From contig CANQJF010000012.1 of the NCBI GenBank assembly GCA_947624225.1, positions 1 through 48,482 of the forward strand: a stretch of 48,482 nucleotides of DNA, in the 5' to 3' direction. Source of the DNA: an uncultured Clostridia bacterium. Its GTDB lineage: Bacteria > Bacillota > Clostridia > Christensenellales > Borkfalkiaceae. Numbering within the stretch: position 1 is the first letter of the stretch; each line of letters starts with the position of its first letter. The notes under the pieces are model-generated. The model was not told where the DNA came from. It worked only from the letters and a program-made list of their open reading frames with translations, and did no database searches. This document shows positions 6,159 through 13,500 of the stretch, in pieces. Position numbers and translations under genes: made by a program.

Positions 6159-6590
6159 TCATTTTTCCCTGCCGATGACGAAATCGACGGTGACGCGGTA
6201 GCAATCGGCAATGCGCAAGACGTTGTCGAGCGTCGGCTCCGTTTGTCCGCTCTGCCAACTGTAAATGGAGGAATGCGCGATCCCGGCGTCGCGGCAAATT
6301 TGATATTTGTTCGCCCCCAGCCCTTTCAGCAACATCGGAAGCCATGCGGCAAAGGCGGGACGCGGGCGGTATGTCCCCGCACAAACGGCCTCCGTCCGCC
6401 CGAGCAAATACTCCACGGAACAGGAGAGCACATCCGCAAGCCCCGCGGCGACACCGATCCCCGGCAGACACCGCCCCTCCATATATTTATAGAGCGTATT
6501 TTGGTGAATGCCCAGCGCCCCGGAGAGCCGTTCGGCGCTGTAACCCGTCTCCTGCATCCGCTCCTTTAAAATTTCTGCAAAATCCGACAT
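6159..6590 (-). CDS. Transcriptional regulator with two XRE-type HTH domains
   Basis: This 143-aa protein has two helix-turn-helix modules in tandem: residues about 3-65 (L-K-E-R-M-Q-E-T-G-Y-S-A ... Q-N-T-L-Y-K-Y-M-E-G ... V-E-Y-L-L-G-R) and about 85-143 (G-A-N-K-Y-Q-I-C-R-D-A-G-I ... S-S-I-Y-S-W-Q-S-G ... V-D-F-V-I-G-R-E-K). Tandem XRE domains in one chain can bind two half-sites as a monomer, though this is inferred. I use the ATG at 6590; an in-frame TTG at 6599 is possible, and neither has a good ribosome site. The gene stands alone, convergent with the XRE gene at 5866-6072 and sharing its terminator. Target genes are unknown. Confidence 0.75.
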   Translation of the reverse strand: MSDFAEILKERMQETGYSAERLSGALGIHQNTLYKYMEGRCLPGIGVAAGLADVLSCSVEYLLGRTEAVCAGTYRPRPAFAAWLPMLLKGLGANKYQICRDAGIAHSSIYSWQSGQTEPTLDNVLRIADCYRVTVDFVIGREK

Positions 6591-6630
6591 ATTTTTCAAC
6601 TTTATTATGTCCCAATTTTGCTAAAAACGC

Positions 6631-6659
6631 TTGCATTCAACGAAATCAAGATATATACT
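6631..6659 (+). promoter_or_regulatory. Promoter of the small ORF at 6690
   Basis: TTGCAT (6631-6636), a 17-nt spacer and TATACT (6654-6659), 30 nt before the start codon. Confidence 0.55.
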
Positions 6660-6689
6660 AAAAACTACAAAATGTTACAAAGGAGAATC

Positions 6690-6857
6690 ATGATGAACGA
6701 TTGGAAAATGACAAAGGAACAGCTTGTCGTATTACTCTGTGCCATGGCGAAAGATGAGATCCTCGATGCTGAGTTTCGCGTGCAGGGATACGGGATGGTA
6801 ATACGGCTCCATAACGGACAGATGTTTTATATCTCCGTGAAGGAACTTTGCGGGTAA
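6690..6857 (+). CDS. Small hypothetical protein (55 aa)
   Basis: I do not recognise this protein. It is soluble and mixed in character: M-M-N-D-W-K-M-T-K-E-Q-L ... D-E-I-L-D-A-E-F-R-V-Q-G-Y-G-M-V-I-R-L-H-N-G-Q-M-F-Y-I-S-V-K-E-L. The second half has the alternating pattern of a small beta-sheet. AAAGGAGA just before ATG-ATG at 6690 and a promoter with correct spacing make it a believable gene. It lies between a divergent double-HTH regulator and a co-directional metallopeptidase that has its own promoter. No function can be suggested. Confidence 0.6.
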   Translation: MMNDWKMTKEQLVVLLCAMAKDEILDAEFRVQGYGMVIRLHNGQMFYISVKELCG

Positions 6858-6871
6858 TTTTGCGAATTGTG

Positions 6872-6899
6872 TTGAAAAACGCGGAGATCGTGGTACAAT
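6872..6899 (+). promoter_or_regulatory. Promoter of the YugP-like metallopeptidase
   Basis: TTGAAA (6872-6877), a 16-nt spacer and TACAAT (6894-6899), 17 nt before the ATG. Confidence 0.55.
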
Positions 6900-6916
6900 A
6901 TAGATGAGGTAAAATC

Positions 6917-7639
6917 ATGGATTACTTATTCTTTTTGCTCATCTTGCTACCAGTGTTGGCACTCTCCGGCTGGGCGAGCGCCAAGGTGAACTCGACATAC
7001 TCCGCCTACGACAAGGTGGAAAATTCCTCCCACATGACGGGCTACGACACGGCGGTGCGCCTCCTGCAACGGCACGGCGTGACGGATATCAGCGTCAACC
7101 GCGTCCGCGGGCGCCTCACCGACCACTATCATCCCACCAAGAGGCAGGTCAACCTCTCCACGAGCACTTATGGCTCGACTTCGGTCGCGGCCGTGGCCGT
7201 GGCGGCCCATGAGATCGGGCACGTCATGCAAAAAAAGGAGGGCTATTTCCCCTACCGCCTCCGCACGGCGCTCGTGCCCATTGCCAATCTTGCCTCGCGC
7301 ATTGCCCTGCCCCTCATCCTCGTCGGAATTCTGCTCGACATCTTCCTCTTCGCCGCAACGGGTTCCAACGCGGGGCAGTGGATCATGTATACGGGCATCA
7401 TCCTTTACTCGGCCTCCACGCTCTTCACGCTGGTGACGCTCCCCGTTGAGCTCAACGCCTCGGCGCGCGCCAAGAAGATGCTCGTGGAAGAAGGCATTTT
7501 GCGCGAGGAGGAACTCCCGGGCGCCAAAAAGGTGCTCTCCGCCGCCGCCATGACCTATGTCGCCTCCCTGCTCATCTCGCTCGTCTACTTTTTGCGCTAC
7601 CTCCTCCTCGTTCTCTCTTTCACGAGAAGAAACAACTAA
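6917..7639 (+). CDS. YugP-like membrane zinc metallopeptidase
   Basis: This 240-residue integral membrane protein has the zinc-binding motif A-H-E-I-G-H-V-M-Q at about residues 97-105, followed by R-x-x-L-V-P-I-A-N as in the YugP / Zn_peptidase_2 family. An N-terminal membrane helix (about residues 3-22) is followed by a soluble segment with H-Y-x-P-T-x-R-x-V-N-L-S, then three further helices (about 120-147, 155-175 and 210-235). P-V-E-x-N-A-S-x-R-A after the third helix is also conserved in the family. Length matches family members. GAGG precedes the ATG. Substrates of the family are poorly known. The gene appears monocistronic with its own promoter and terminator. Confidence 0.9.
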   Translation: MDYLFFLLILLPVLALSGWASAKVNSTYSAYDKVENSSHMTGYDTAVRLLQRHGVTDISVNRVRGRLTDHYHPTKRQVNLSTSTYGSTSVAAVAVAAHEIGHVMQKKEGYFPYRLRTALVPIANLASRIALPLILVGILLDIFLFAATGSNAGQWIMYTGIILYSASTLFTLVTLPVELNASARAKKMLVEEGILREEELPGAKKVLSAAAMTYVASLLISLVYFLRYLLLVLSFTRRNN

Positions 7640-7659
7640 AAAATCGGATGCAACTTCTT

Positions 7660-7696
7660 GCGGCCCGCCGTGCAGCGCACGGCGGGCCGCTTTCAC
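7660..7696 (+). terminator. Intrinsic terminator after the metallopeptidase
   Basis: A perfect 14-bp GC-rich stem (7660-7673 with 7677-7690), loop AGC, then TTTCAC. Confidence 0.75.
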
Positions 7697-7766
7697 ATAA
7701 AACGGGCATACCATGTCCGAAGTACCCCCCTCACTTAGCGCAAAAGTCCACCCCCCTTGCCGAGGT

Positions 7767-8840
7767 CTATCTCTTCTTGACGCCCTTTCTGCCGGAAAAA
7801 ACCGCCCCGTCGAGGATGCCGGAGACGACAGTCTCTTTCTCCGCGGGGAGCGTCGCTTCTTCGAGGAGGGAGAGCAAAAAATCGCGGCAGACGGTCAGGC
7901 CGTTTCCAAAGAGATAGCAGGCGAGCGAGCCGGGCACCGTGTTGAGTTCATTGAAATACACCTTTCCATCGACCACGAGGTAGTCCGCCCGCACGACGCC
8001 GCGGCCGCCGAACAGCTCATAGAGCTGCCGCGTGTATGTACGGATGGCTTCGGCCGTCTCCTCGGGGAGGTCCGCGGGCACCTTGCTCCCCCGCCCCGCT
8101 TCGTACTTCTCCGAAAAGGTGAGGATGTCCTCCCCCGAGAACACCTCTTCGAGGGGTGAAAGCCGCGTCGCGCCCCCCATGCGGCAGGCGGCACAGTTGA
8201 TGTCGCGCTTCCCCGGCAGATATTGCTCCACGAGCGCGGCGCGGTCGAGACGGAAAGCGAGTTGCAGGGCCTGTTTTAGCTCCTCCCCGTTGCGCGCCAC
8301 CTTTACGCCGATGCTTGAACCGAGGCGGGCGGGTTTTACGATGACGGGATACCCGAGCTCCTCGGCGCATTTCTCCGCTTGCCCGAAGTCCTCTTCGCGC
8401 ACAAAAACGCCCTCCGCCGTGGGGATCCCGAGCCCGCGTGCAACCACCTTTGTCAAGATTTTGTCCATGTAGACCGCGGACATGGGTGTGTCCGGTGATG
8501 CGGAGGGGATGCGATAAAAGCGCAAGAGCGCCGCGAGCGTGCCGTCCTCCCCCATCCCCCCGTGACAACAATTGAGCGCACAATCGACGCGGAGTTTTTT
8601 CCGCTTTACGAGGAGGCCGCCCTCCGTGAAACAGACGGGCAGCAGTTTGACCTTAGCGTCGCGTTTAAAGTCTGCCGGGCCGCGAAACTTCCCCGTCGCC
8701 ATGCCGCCCGTCGGCAACAGGTAGACGGGCACGATGTCGCATGCCTCTTTGAGCAGATTGACGGCGAGCATGCCCGTGATGACCGAGATCTCCCGCTCGT
8801 TTGAGTTGCCGCCGAACAGCACGATGACCCTCTTTTTCAT
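7767..8840 (-). CDS. ddl: D-alanine--D-alanine ligase
   Basis: This 357-aa ATP-grasp ligase makes D-Ala-D-Ala for peptidoglycan. Visible motifs are L-F-G-G-N-S-N-E-R-E-I-S near the N-terminus, C-C-H-G-G-M-G-E-D-G-T (about residues 92-102), the ATP-grasp loop G-Y-P-V-I-V-K-P-A-R-L-G-S-S-I-G-V (about 163-179) and the metal-binding R-A-D-Y-L-V ... F-N-E-L-N-T-V-P-G (about 288-309). These are complete, so it should be active. The ATG at 8840 is used; a TTG immediately before it is also possible, and AAGGAGG lies upstream of both. It is the last gene of the tsaE-tsaB-rimI-hydrolase-murF-ddl series and directly supplies the substrate of MurF, encoded just upstream. Confidence 0.95.
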   Translation of the reverse strand: MKKRVIVLFGGNSNEREISVITGMLAVNLLKEACDIVPVYLLPTGGMATGKFRGPADFKRDAKVKLLPVCFTEGGLLVKRKKLRVDCALNCCHGGMGEDGTLAALLRFYRIPSASPDTPMSAVYMDKILTKVVARGLGIPTAEGVFVREEDFGQAEKCAEELGYPVIVKPARLGSSIGVKVARNGEELKQALQLAFRLDRAALVEQYLPGKRDINCAACRMGGATRLSPLEEVFSGEDILTFSEKYEAGRGSKVPADLPEETAEAIRTYTRQLYELFGGRGVVRADYLVVDGKVYFNELNTVPGSLACYLFGNGLTVCRDFLLSLLEEATLPAEKETVVSGILDGAVFSGRKGVKKR

Positions 8841-8951
8841 CAAAAAAACACCTCCTTAAATTTTTTGTCGGAAGTGTTTCTCTCGTTTTTGGATCTGCCC
8901 CACGAGGGAGCCCGGGCGCTCGTCGGACTCTGCACGCCCAATGAACAGGAG

Positions 8952-10544
8952 CTATGATAGGTACTTGTCGGGCAAATCGTTTAAAAACAGCACGCAATCG
9001 CCCTCCGAAAGCTCCTCGGCCAACACCTTTTGTGCCGCCTGTAACGTGGGCACGACGCGCAATTTTGCCTCATCGCCGCCCGCACCGAGGTAGCCCTGCC
9101 GCACCGAGAGCACGAGCGTCTCGCCGACGAGGATGACGCGATCCAAGCCTACCATGTCCGCACCCAGCCGTGCGTTGGCCTCTTCTTCGAGCTCGCCGAG
9201 CTCCACGAGACCGGGCGTCACGACATACTTTCTTCCGCCGAACAGCCGCAGCGTCTCCAAGGCGTCATGCGCCCCAAGGATGTTGGAATTGTAGGAATCG
9301 TCCAAAATTTGCACGCCCCCCTCACCCTTGAAGCATTGCAGCCGGTGCGGCACACCATGCACACGTTCCATGGCGGAAGCAATGTCCGCGGACGACATTC
9401 CGAGGAGGTACGCAAGCGCGCCCGCAAGCGCCAGATCTTCCGCCGCATGCCGCCCGAGCAGAGGCGTTTTCACGGGGAAGCGCGCGCCGTTCATTTGCCA
9501 TACAAAGGCCGTCCCCTCCGGCGTACAGACGATATCCTCCGCCGCAAAGTCGCGCCCCTCGGCCAAGGCGTCGGCACGAAGTTCGGCCGCCGTCGCACCC
9601 AGCACGACCTTTTCCGCACGCGCCGCAAGCACGCCCTTTTCTCTCCGAATGGCCTCGACGGAGCCGAAAGATTCGAGATGCTGCGGGCAAATTCCCGTGA
9701 CAACGGCAACGGTCGGGCATACCATGTCGCAAAGCTCGGCGATATCTCCCGTCTTGCGCGCCCCCATCTCGGCGAGAAAGATCTCGCAATCCAACGCACT
9801 TTCGTTGACGCATTTCGCAATGCCGACGGGCGTGTTATACGACTTCGGCGTGGCAAAGACGCGGTATTTCTCGGAGAGGATCTCGCTCGCAAAGCACTTC
9901 ACGCTCGTCTTGGCAAAGGAGCCGGTGATGCCCACCTTGACGCACGGGCTTTGGGCGAGCTTCTTCTTGGCGGTGGCGATGAATTTTTTGGTATGCGGGA
10001 TCTCATATGCCTTGGCGAGCAAGTTGGCAAATGCAAGCAGAACAGGCAGGAGAAGCGGCAAGGCCGTAAGCGGAACGCTCCGCAAGAGTGTGTGCGCCAA
10101 CGGATGCCCGATGGCAGCGGACGCGGCACCCATGCCCAAGGACAGGCCGAAGTAAACCGCAAATAGCACGAGAAAACAGACGACGGCGAGGCGGATGAGA
10201 CGAGGCGTTCTTTGCAGGGGAACTTTGAGCGCCGATCGCATTGCATAAATGAATACGGCGCACATGCCGAGGTAGCCGATATGTGCGGCGAGGACGCCCA
10301 CCCGGATGCCCGCAAAGGAAAAGACGAGCGCAAACAGCCCCGCGAGCAGTGCAGAGCAGAGGGCGAGGAGCGCGTAACGCTTGACGGTCTCCCCCTTTTT
10401 CCTGTAAAACCAGCGAAGCAGCGCGCGGCCCGCGTACCCCTCTTGTTGCAGAATGCCGAGAAGAGGCGCCGAGGCCACGGTGAGCGCCAGCCCGAGAAGC
10501 AGGGCGTATGCCGCCGATGTGAGATACATTTCAGTTGTGATCAT
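8952..10544 (-). CDS. murF: MurF-type Mur ligase with N-terminal membrane domain
   Basis: This 530-aa protein has about 180 N-terminal residues holding several hydrophobic helices, followed by a Mur ligase of the MurF type (UDP-MurNAc-tripeptide + D-Ala-D-Ala). The ATP loop is G-I-T-G-S-F-A-K-T-S-V-K at about residues 205-216; MurF normally has G-K-T, so the A before K-T is a variation. It is followed by S-Y-N-T-P-V-G, A-E-M-G-A-R-K-T-G-D-I and Q-H-L-E-S-F-G-S-V-E-A-I. The C-domain has D-D-S-Y-N-S-N. The membrane extension is not in classical MurF, but similar fusions occur in Clostridia. The ATG at 10544 has GGAGGA upstream and overlaps the hydrolase gene by 14 nt. Neighbouring ddl supports the peptidoglycan role. 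Confidence 0.85.
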   Translation of the reverse strand: MITTEMYLTSAAYALLLGLALTVASAPLLGILQQEGYAGRALLRWFYRKKGETVKRYALLALCSALLAGLFALVFSFAGIRVGVLAAHIGYLGMCAVFIYAMRSALKVPLQRTPRLIRLAVVCFLVLFAVYFGLSLGMGAASAAIGHPLAHTLLRSVPLTALPLLLPVLLAFANLLAKAYEIPHTKKFIATAKKKLAQSPCVKVGITGSFAKTSVKCFASEILSEKYRVFATPKSYNTPVGIAKCVNESALDCEIFLAEMGARKTGDIAELCDMVCPTVAVVTGICPQHLESFGSVEAIRREKGVLAARAEKVVLGATAAELRADALAEGRDFAAEDIVCTPEGTAFVWQMNGARFPVKTPLLGRHAAEDLALAGALAYLLGMSSADIASAMERVHGVPHRLQCFKGEGGVQILDDSYNSNILGAHDALETLRLFGGRKYVVTPGLVELGELEEEANARLGADMVGLDRVILVGETLVLSVRQGYLGAGGDEAKLRVVPTLQAAQKVLAEELSEGDCVLFLNDLPDKYLS

Positions 10545-11229
10545 GCAAAAAATCCTCCGCCGCCAGCCGAAAGCCGAGCGGATCATCCAAATACGCGAAG
10601 TGCCCGGCGCCATGCAGCACGACAAGGCGCGAACCTTTCACCGCTTTGTGCAAAAGTTGAACGTTTTTGAGGGGAGTTTCGGCGTCACAGTCGCCGTTGA
10701 TGAACAGCACGGGGCGCGTGATTTTCTCCGCCGTCCCCCGAAGATCTTCCCCCACGATCTTCTTAAAGCTCTCCCGCATGACGGGCGAGAGCGTGCGATA
10801 TTCGGCGCTACCGCTGTTCTTCACGGCCCGCGGCGCGATCCGCTTCATCACTTTGTAGGTGCCCACCTTGATGCGGTATTTCAGCCCATGCCGCACGATC
10901 CCCGCACAGCCCACGAGCACGGCGGCTTTCACACGCCCGCGCGCAAGCAGTTTTAAGGTGACTCTTCCGCCGAAAGAATGCGCGATGACGAGGGGCTCGC
11001 GGACACCGGATGCTTCCAAAAAGCGCTCCGTCCAGTCGGCATAGTCGTCCACGGAATAGGGCTCCGTGAGCGCATCCGCCCCACCCATGCCCGGGAAGTC
11101 GGGTGCAGTAACGCGGTAGAACCGCGAAAAATATTCGATTTCGGGATAGAAACTTTCCTTGGAGGCAAGATAGCCGTGGAGCATGAGCAGCTCCCGTCCC
11201 TCCCCCTTTTGCACATACGAAAGATTCAA
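10531..11229 (-). CDS. Alpha/beta hydrolase
   Basis: This 232-aa protein has the alpha/beta-hydrolase fold: oxyanion region L-M-L-H-G-Y-L-A-S near residue 17, D-F-P-G-M-G at about 45, nucleophile elbow A-H-S-F-G-G (Ser in G-x-S-x-G form) at about 78-83, acid candidate in N-G-D-C-D-A-E-T and catalytic His in H-G-A-G-H-F near the C-terminus. I place the start at TTG 11229: AAGGAG lies 5 nt upstream and the start overlaps the rimI stop (TTGA). Longer frames would run deep into rimI. The substrate is unknown. Its place between t6A/RimI genes and murF/ddl, with overlaps on both sides, shows tight co-expression and hints at a cell-envelope role, but no more. Confidence 0.85.
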   Translation of the reverse strand: MNLSYVQKGEGRELLMLHGYLASKESFYPEIEYFSRFYRVTAPDFPGMGGADALTEPYSVDDYADWTERFLEASGVREPLVIAHSFGGRVTLKLLARGRVKAAVLVGCAGIVRHGLKYRIKVGTYKVMKRIAPRAVKNSGSAEYRTLSPVMRESFKKIVGEDLRGTAEKITRPVLFINGDCDAETPLKNVQLLHKAVKGSRLVVLHGAGHFAYLDDPLGFRLAAEDFLHDHN

Positions 11230-11660
11230 TCGAACTCCTTGATCATGACGAGGGCGTCCTCGCCGTCCGGGTAGTAACGGGTGCGGCAATAGAGGCCGCG
11301 GAACCCGCCTTTGAGATACAAGATCTGTGCGCTCGTGTTGGAGACGCGCACCTCCAAAAAGGCGCGCTGCGCCCCGTGCGATTTGGCGATCTCGATGAGG
11401 TCGTCGAGGATCTTAGTGCCCCGCCCGCAACGGCGATACATTTCGCTCACCGCGATGAGCTGGATCTCCGCGTCCTCCATGACTACGCTCACCCCGCCAT
11501 AGGCAACGACCACGCCCCCCTCCTCCAAGATCACCCCGTGGAAGTGCTCCGAGAGGAAGCTGTCGGCGAGCATGCGGCGGGTCCACGGGTCGGAAAAGCA
11601 CTCCTTTTCGAGCGCGGCGACGGCGTCGAGGTCGCCCATTGTCCAAGGCCTGCCGTTCAT
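11226..11660 (-). CDS. rimI: RimI-type N-acetyltransferase
   Basis: This 144-residue GNAT enzyme, in the RimI group, is known to acetylate the N-terminal alanine of ribosomal protein S18; many bacterial RimI proteins have broader targets. Motif A is R-R-C-G-R-G-T-K-I-L (the acetyl-CoA pyrophosphate loop R/Q-x-x-G-x-G/A), and F-L-E-V-R-V-S-N-T-S-A-Q-I-L-Y-L-K-G-G-F-R is the diagnostic RimI C-terminal stretch. The ATG at 11660 follows GGAGGAAGG and overlaps the tsaB stop as ATGA. The operon order tsaE-tsaB-rimI is widespread in Bacillota. Confidence 0.93.
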   Translation of the reverse strand: MNGRPWTMGDLDAVAALEKECFSDPWTRRMLADSFLSEHFHGVILEEGGVVVAYGGVSVVMEDAEIQLIAVSEMYRRCGRGTKILDDLIEIAKSHGAQRAFLEVRVSNTSAQILYLKGGFRGLYCRTRYYPDGEDALVMIKEFD

Positions 11661-12250
11661 CGCCCTTCCTCCGCATTGGATTTCCGAAGATATACCGCCG
11701 CAAGCTGCGCGGCGGGATGAGGGGGCAAAACTTGGCATGCGCGGTCGAGCCCGACGCAAATATCCACCCTCTTCGCGGACATGGGTACCCCCTCCGCTGC
11801 GAGAACGCATGCACCCGTCTCCAAGGCAAGGCGCTCGATCTCCCCAAGCGAATAAAAACCCGCTTGCAGGAAGGCCTGCCCGAATCCCTGTGCATAGACG
11901 TGCCCGTGGCCCGCGTCCACGACGGCGATCTTATCCTCCGCCCTTTCAGCATATGCGATTGCGGCGAGAGAGGTGACGCCGAGCGCGGCGAGGTCGGCAC
12001 CGAAGCACAGCCCCTTTGCACAGGAGATGCCGATGCGGATGCCCGTAAAGGATCCCGGCCCCACGACGCAAGCGACGAAGTTCAGCTCCCGCAACGTCAA
12101 GTTCAGGCGCGAGAGGACGTCATCGACGGCATCCATGAGTACGACGGAGTGCTGCTCGCGGCCCGCGGCGCGAAAGACGGCCACTTCCTCCCCCCGCCTC
12201 GCGAGGACGGCGAGGTCCTTTTTGCTTGTATCAATGGCAAGGTAGTTCAA
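11657..12250 (-). CDS. tsaB: tRNA t6A modification protein TsaB
   Basis: This 197-aa inactive ASKHA-fold partner of TsaD takes part in threonylcarbamoyl transfer to A37 of ANN-decoding tRNAs. Diagnostic stretches are Y-L-A-I-D-T-S-K-K at the N-terminus and V-V-G-P-G-S-F-T-G-I-R-I-G at about residues 64-76. I place the start at TTG 12250, overlapping the tsaE stop (TTGA) and preceded by GGGAGA; the family start aligns here and the upstream frame lies inside tsaE. TsaD is not in this window. It is coupled to rimI by a 4-nt ATGA overlap. Confidence 0.93.
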   Translation of the reverse strand: MNYLAIDTSKKDLAVLARRGEEVAVFRAAGREQHSVVLMDAVDDVLSRLNLTLRELNFVACVVGPGSFTGIRIGISCAKGLCFGADLAALGVTSLAAIAYAERAEDKIAVVDAGHGHVYAQGFGQAFLQAGFYSLGEIERLALETGACVLAAEGVPMSAKRVDICVGLDRACQVLPPHPAAQLAAVYLRKSNAEEGR

Positions 12251-12642
12251 AATTCGATCTCCCGCGTGTTCCCCTCGCCCGAGATGCGCACGTGTTTTAC
12301 GGCATCTGGCAAGAGTTCTTTGATGTTTTCGCTCCACTCCACGAGGCAGATGCCGCCGCGGCCGAAGTAATCGGCGAGCCCGAGCCCATAGGCCTGCGCG
12401 GCCGAGACGATGCGGTAGCAATCGAAATGAAAGACGTCTCCGTATTCGTTGACATAGGCATAAGTGGGGCTTGTGACCTCATCGGTGATACCCATGCCCG
12501 CGATGATACCTTTCGCAAGCATGGTTTTACCTGCCCCCATGGGGCCATCGAGCAACACGACGTCGCCGCGTTCCAATGTTTTGGCATAGGCCTTTGCCCA
12601 CGCAAAAGTCTCCTCCTCGGAGTGGGAATAAAAAACAGCCAT
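12247..12642 (-). CDS. tsaE: tRNA t6A modification ATPase TsaE
   Basis: This 131-aa P-loop ATPase of the TsaBDE complex has Walker A D-G-P-M-G-A-G-K-T at about residues 32-40, S-P-T-Y-A-Y-V-N-E-Y, H-F-D-C-Y-R, and C-L-V-E-W-S-E. Length is normal. Two in-frame ATGs exist, at 12648 and 12642. The -10 hexamer ends only 3 nt before the first, so transcription most likely begins at about 12643-12645 and the second ATG is used on an mRNA with almost no leader. It is the first gene of the six-gene operon running down to ddl. Confidence 0.92.
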   Translation of the reverse strand: MAVFYSHSEEETFAWAKAYAKTLERGDVVLLDGPMGAGKTMLAKGIIAGMGITDEVTSPTYAYVNEYGDVFHFDCYRIVSAAQAYGLGLADYFGRGGICLVEWSENIKELLPDAVKHVRISGEGNTREIEF

Positions 12643-12650
12643 ACGCATTT

Positions 12651-12679
12651 ATTATAGCGCATATGGCTGCAATTTGCAA
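12651..12679 (-). promoter_or_regulatory. Promoter of the tsaE-ddl operon, predicted leaderless
   Basis: On the minus strand TTGCAA (12679-12674), a 17-nt spacer and consensus TATAAT (12656-12651). There is no Shine-Dalgarno between it and the tsaE start. Confidence 0.6.
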
Positions 12680-12750
12680 GGATTTTACGCGAACTCCCCG
12701 CGATGTTTTCTTTGAACCGCTCCCCGCGGAGAGGAGGAGCCTTGATAATT

Positions 12751-12785
12751 TGTCAACCGAACCCCGAAAGGGTGAGCGTATCCCC
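12751..12785 (+). repeat. Variable-hairpin repeat, degenerate copy 3
   Basis: TTGTCAACC...GAGCGTATCCCC flanks enclose a short CCCC-GAAA-GGG hairpin. Confidence 0.55.
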
Positions 12786-13096
12786 TCATACGAAGTCCGC
12801 ATTTATTAAGGCGCCAACGCACGTTTCCGTCACGGAAATTTGTTTTCTGAACCTCACAAAGGCGCTCTAATTGTCATTTCGAGCGAAGTCGAGAAATCTC
12901 TACCTTATTTTCAGTCTTACACGCTTGGTCGTAGTAAGATTTCTCGCAGATGAACAGTTCGTTAAAAATCATTCCCCATCGGCTCGAAATGACAAATCAA
13001 ACCCCGTCGGCTACTTCGCGCCATTGGCGCTCGTGTCGCCCTTAGACAACAATAGAAGCCTCGGGCGGACGAAATGACAGGAAAGCGTTCTACCAA

Positions 13097-13134
13097 GGGG
13101 ATACACTCAGCCCCGTTGGGGCCTCGGTATGACA
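13097..13134 (-). repeat. Variable-hairpin repeat, copy 4
   Basis: On the minus strand TGTCATACCGAG and GAGTGTATCCCC enclose GCCCC-AAC-GGGGC. Confidence 0.7.
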
Positions 13135-13257
13135 TTCTCAGAAAACAAATTTCGTGAATATCCCTCCCATGGAGGGGGCAAAAGAAAACAAATTTCGTGA
13201 ACACCCCCCGCCACCGCCCTCCGGGCAGAGCCTCTCCCCATTGGGGGTAGGCCTTAG

Positions 13258-13404
13258 ATTACTTGCCTTAGCCCGAATTTATTTCGGGCGTGGGCGACTC
13301 AATTTGCCGAGCCCTGTCGGCTTGTTGTTTAATGAAACAGTTGAGAGACCAAAGCCGTTAAGACAGAAACGCCCATTTCCGTCACGGAAATTTGTTTTCT
13401 GTGC
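13258..13404 (-). repeat. Dispersed repeat of about 145 bp, inverted copy 2
   Basis: The reverse complement of this segment aligns along its length with 2283-2426, including ACAAGCCGACAGGGCTCGGC and the AAATTTCCGTGACGGAAAT palindromic end. Confidence 0.75.
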
Positions 13405-13425
13405 CATACCATAGCGTTCTACCAA

Positions 13426-13467
13426 GGGGATACACTCATGCGGCAGAGCGCCGCATTCGGTATGACA
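13426..13467 (-). repeat. Variable-hairpin repeat, copy 5
   Basis: On the minus strand the constant flanks enclose TGCGGC-GCTCT-GCCGCA. Confidence 0.7.
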
Positions 13468-13500
13468 TTCTCAGAAAACAAATTTCGTGAATACGTGAAA

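Larger units (their letters stand above)
12680..13500. other. Non-coding repeat mosaic between tsaE and mgtE
   Basis: No credible gene is present. The stretch holds three variable-hairpin repeats, an inverted copy of the 2283-2426 repeat (13258-13404) and several copies of AAATTTGTTTTCT or its complement (near 12838, 13138, 13182, 13388 and 13472). A 40-bp element at about 13029-13067 recurs at about 15833-15870. GTCATTTCGAGCGAAGTCGA (from about 12874) and its inverse near 12975 form a larger inverted pair around an AT-rich centre. Confidence 0.7.

Noticed and set aside
12680..13500. CRISPR array
   Set aside because: Repeats here are of different kinds, unequal spacing and both orientations. 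There is no regular repeat-spacer pattern and no cas gene.
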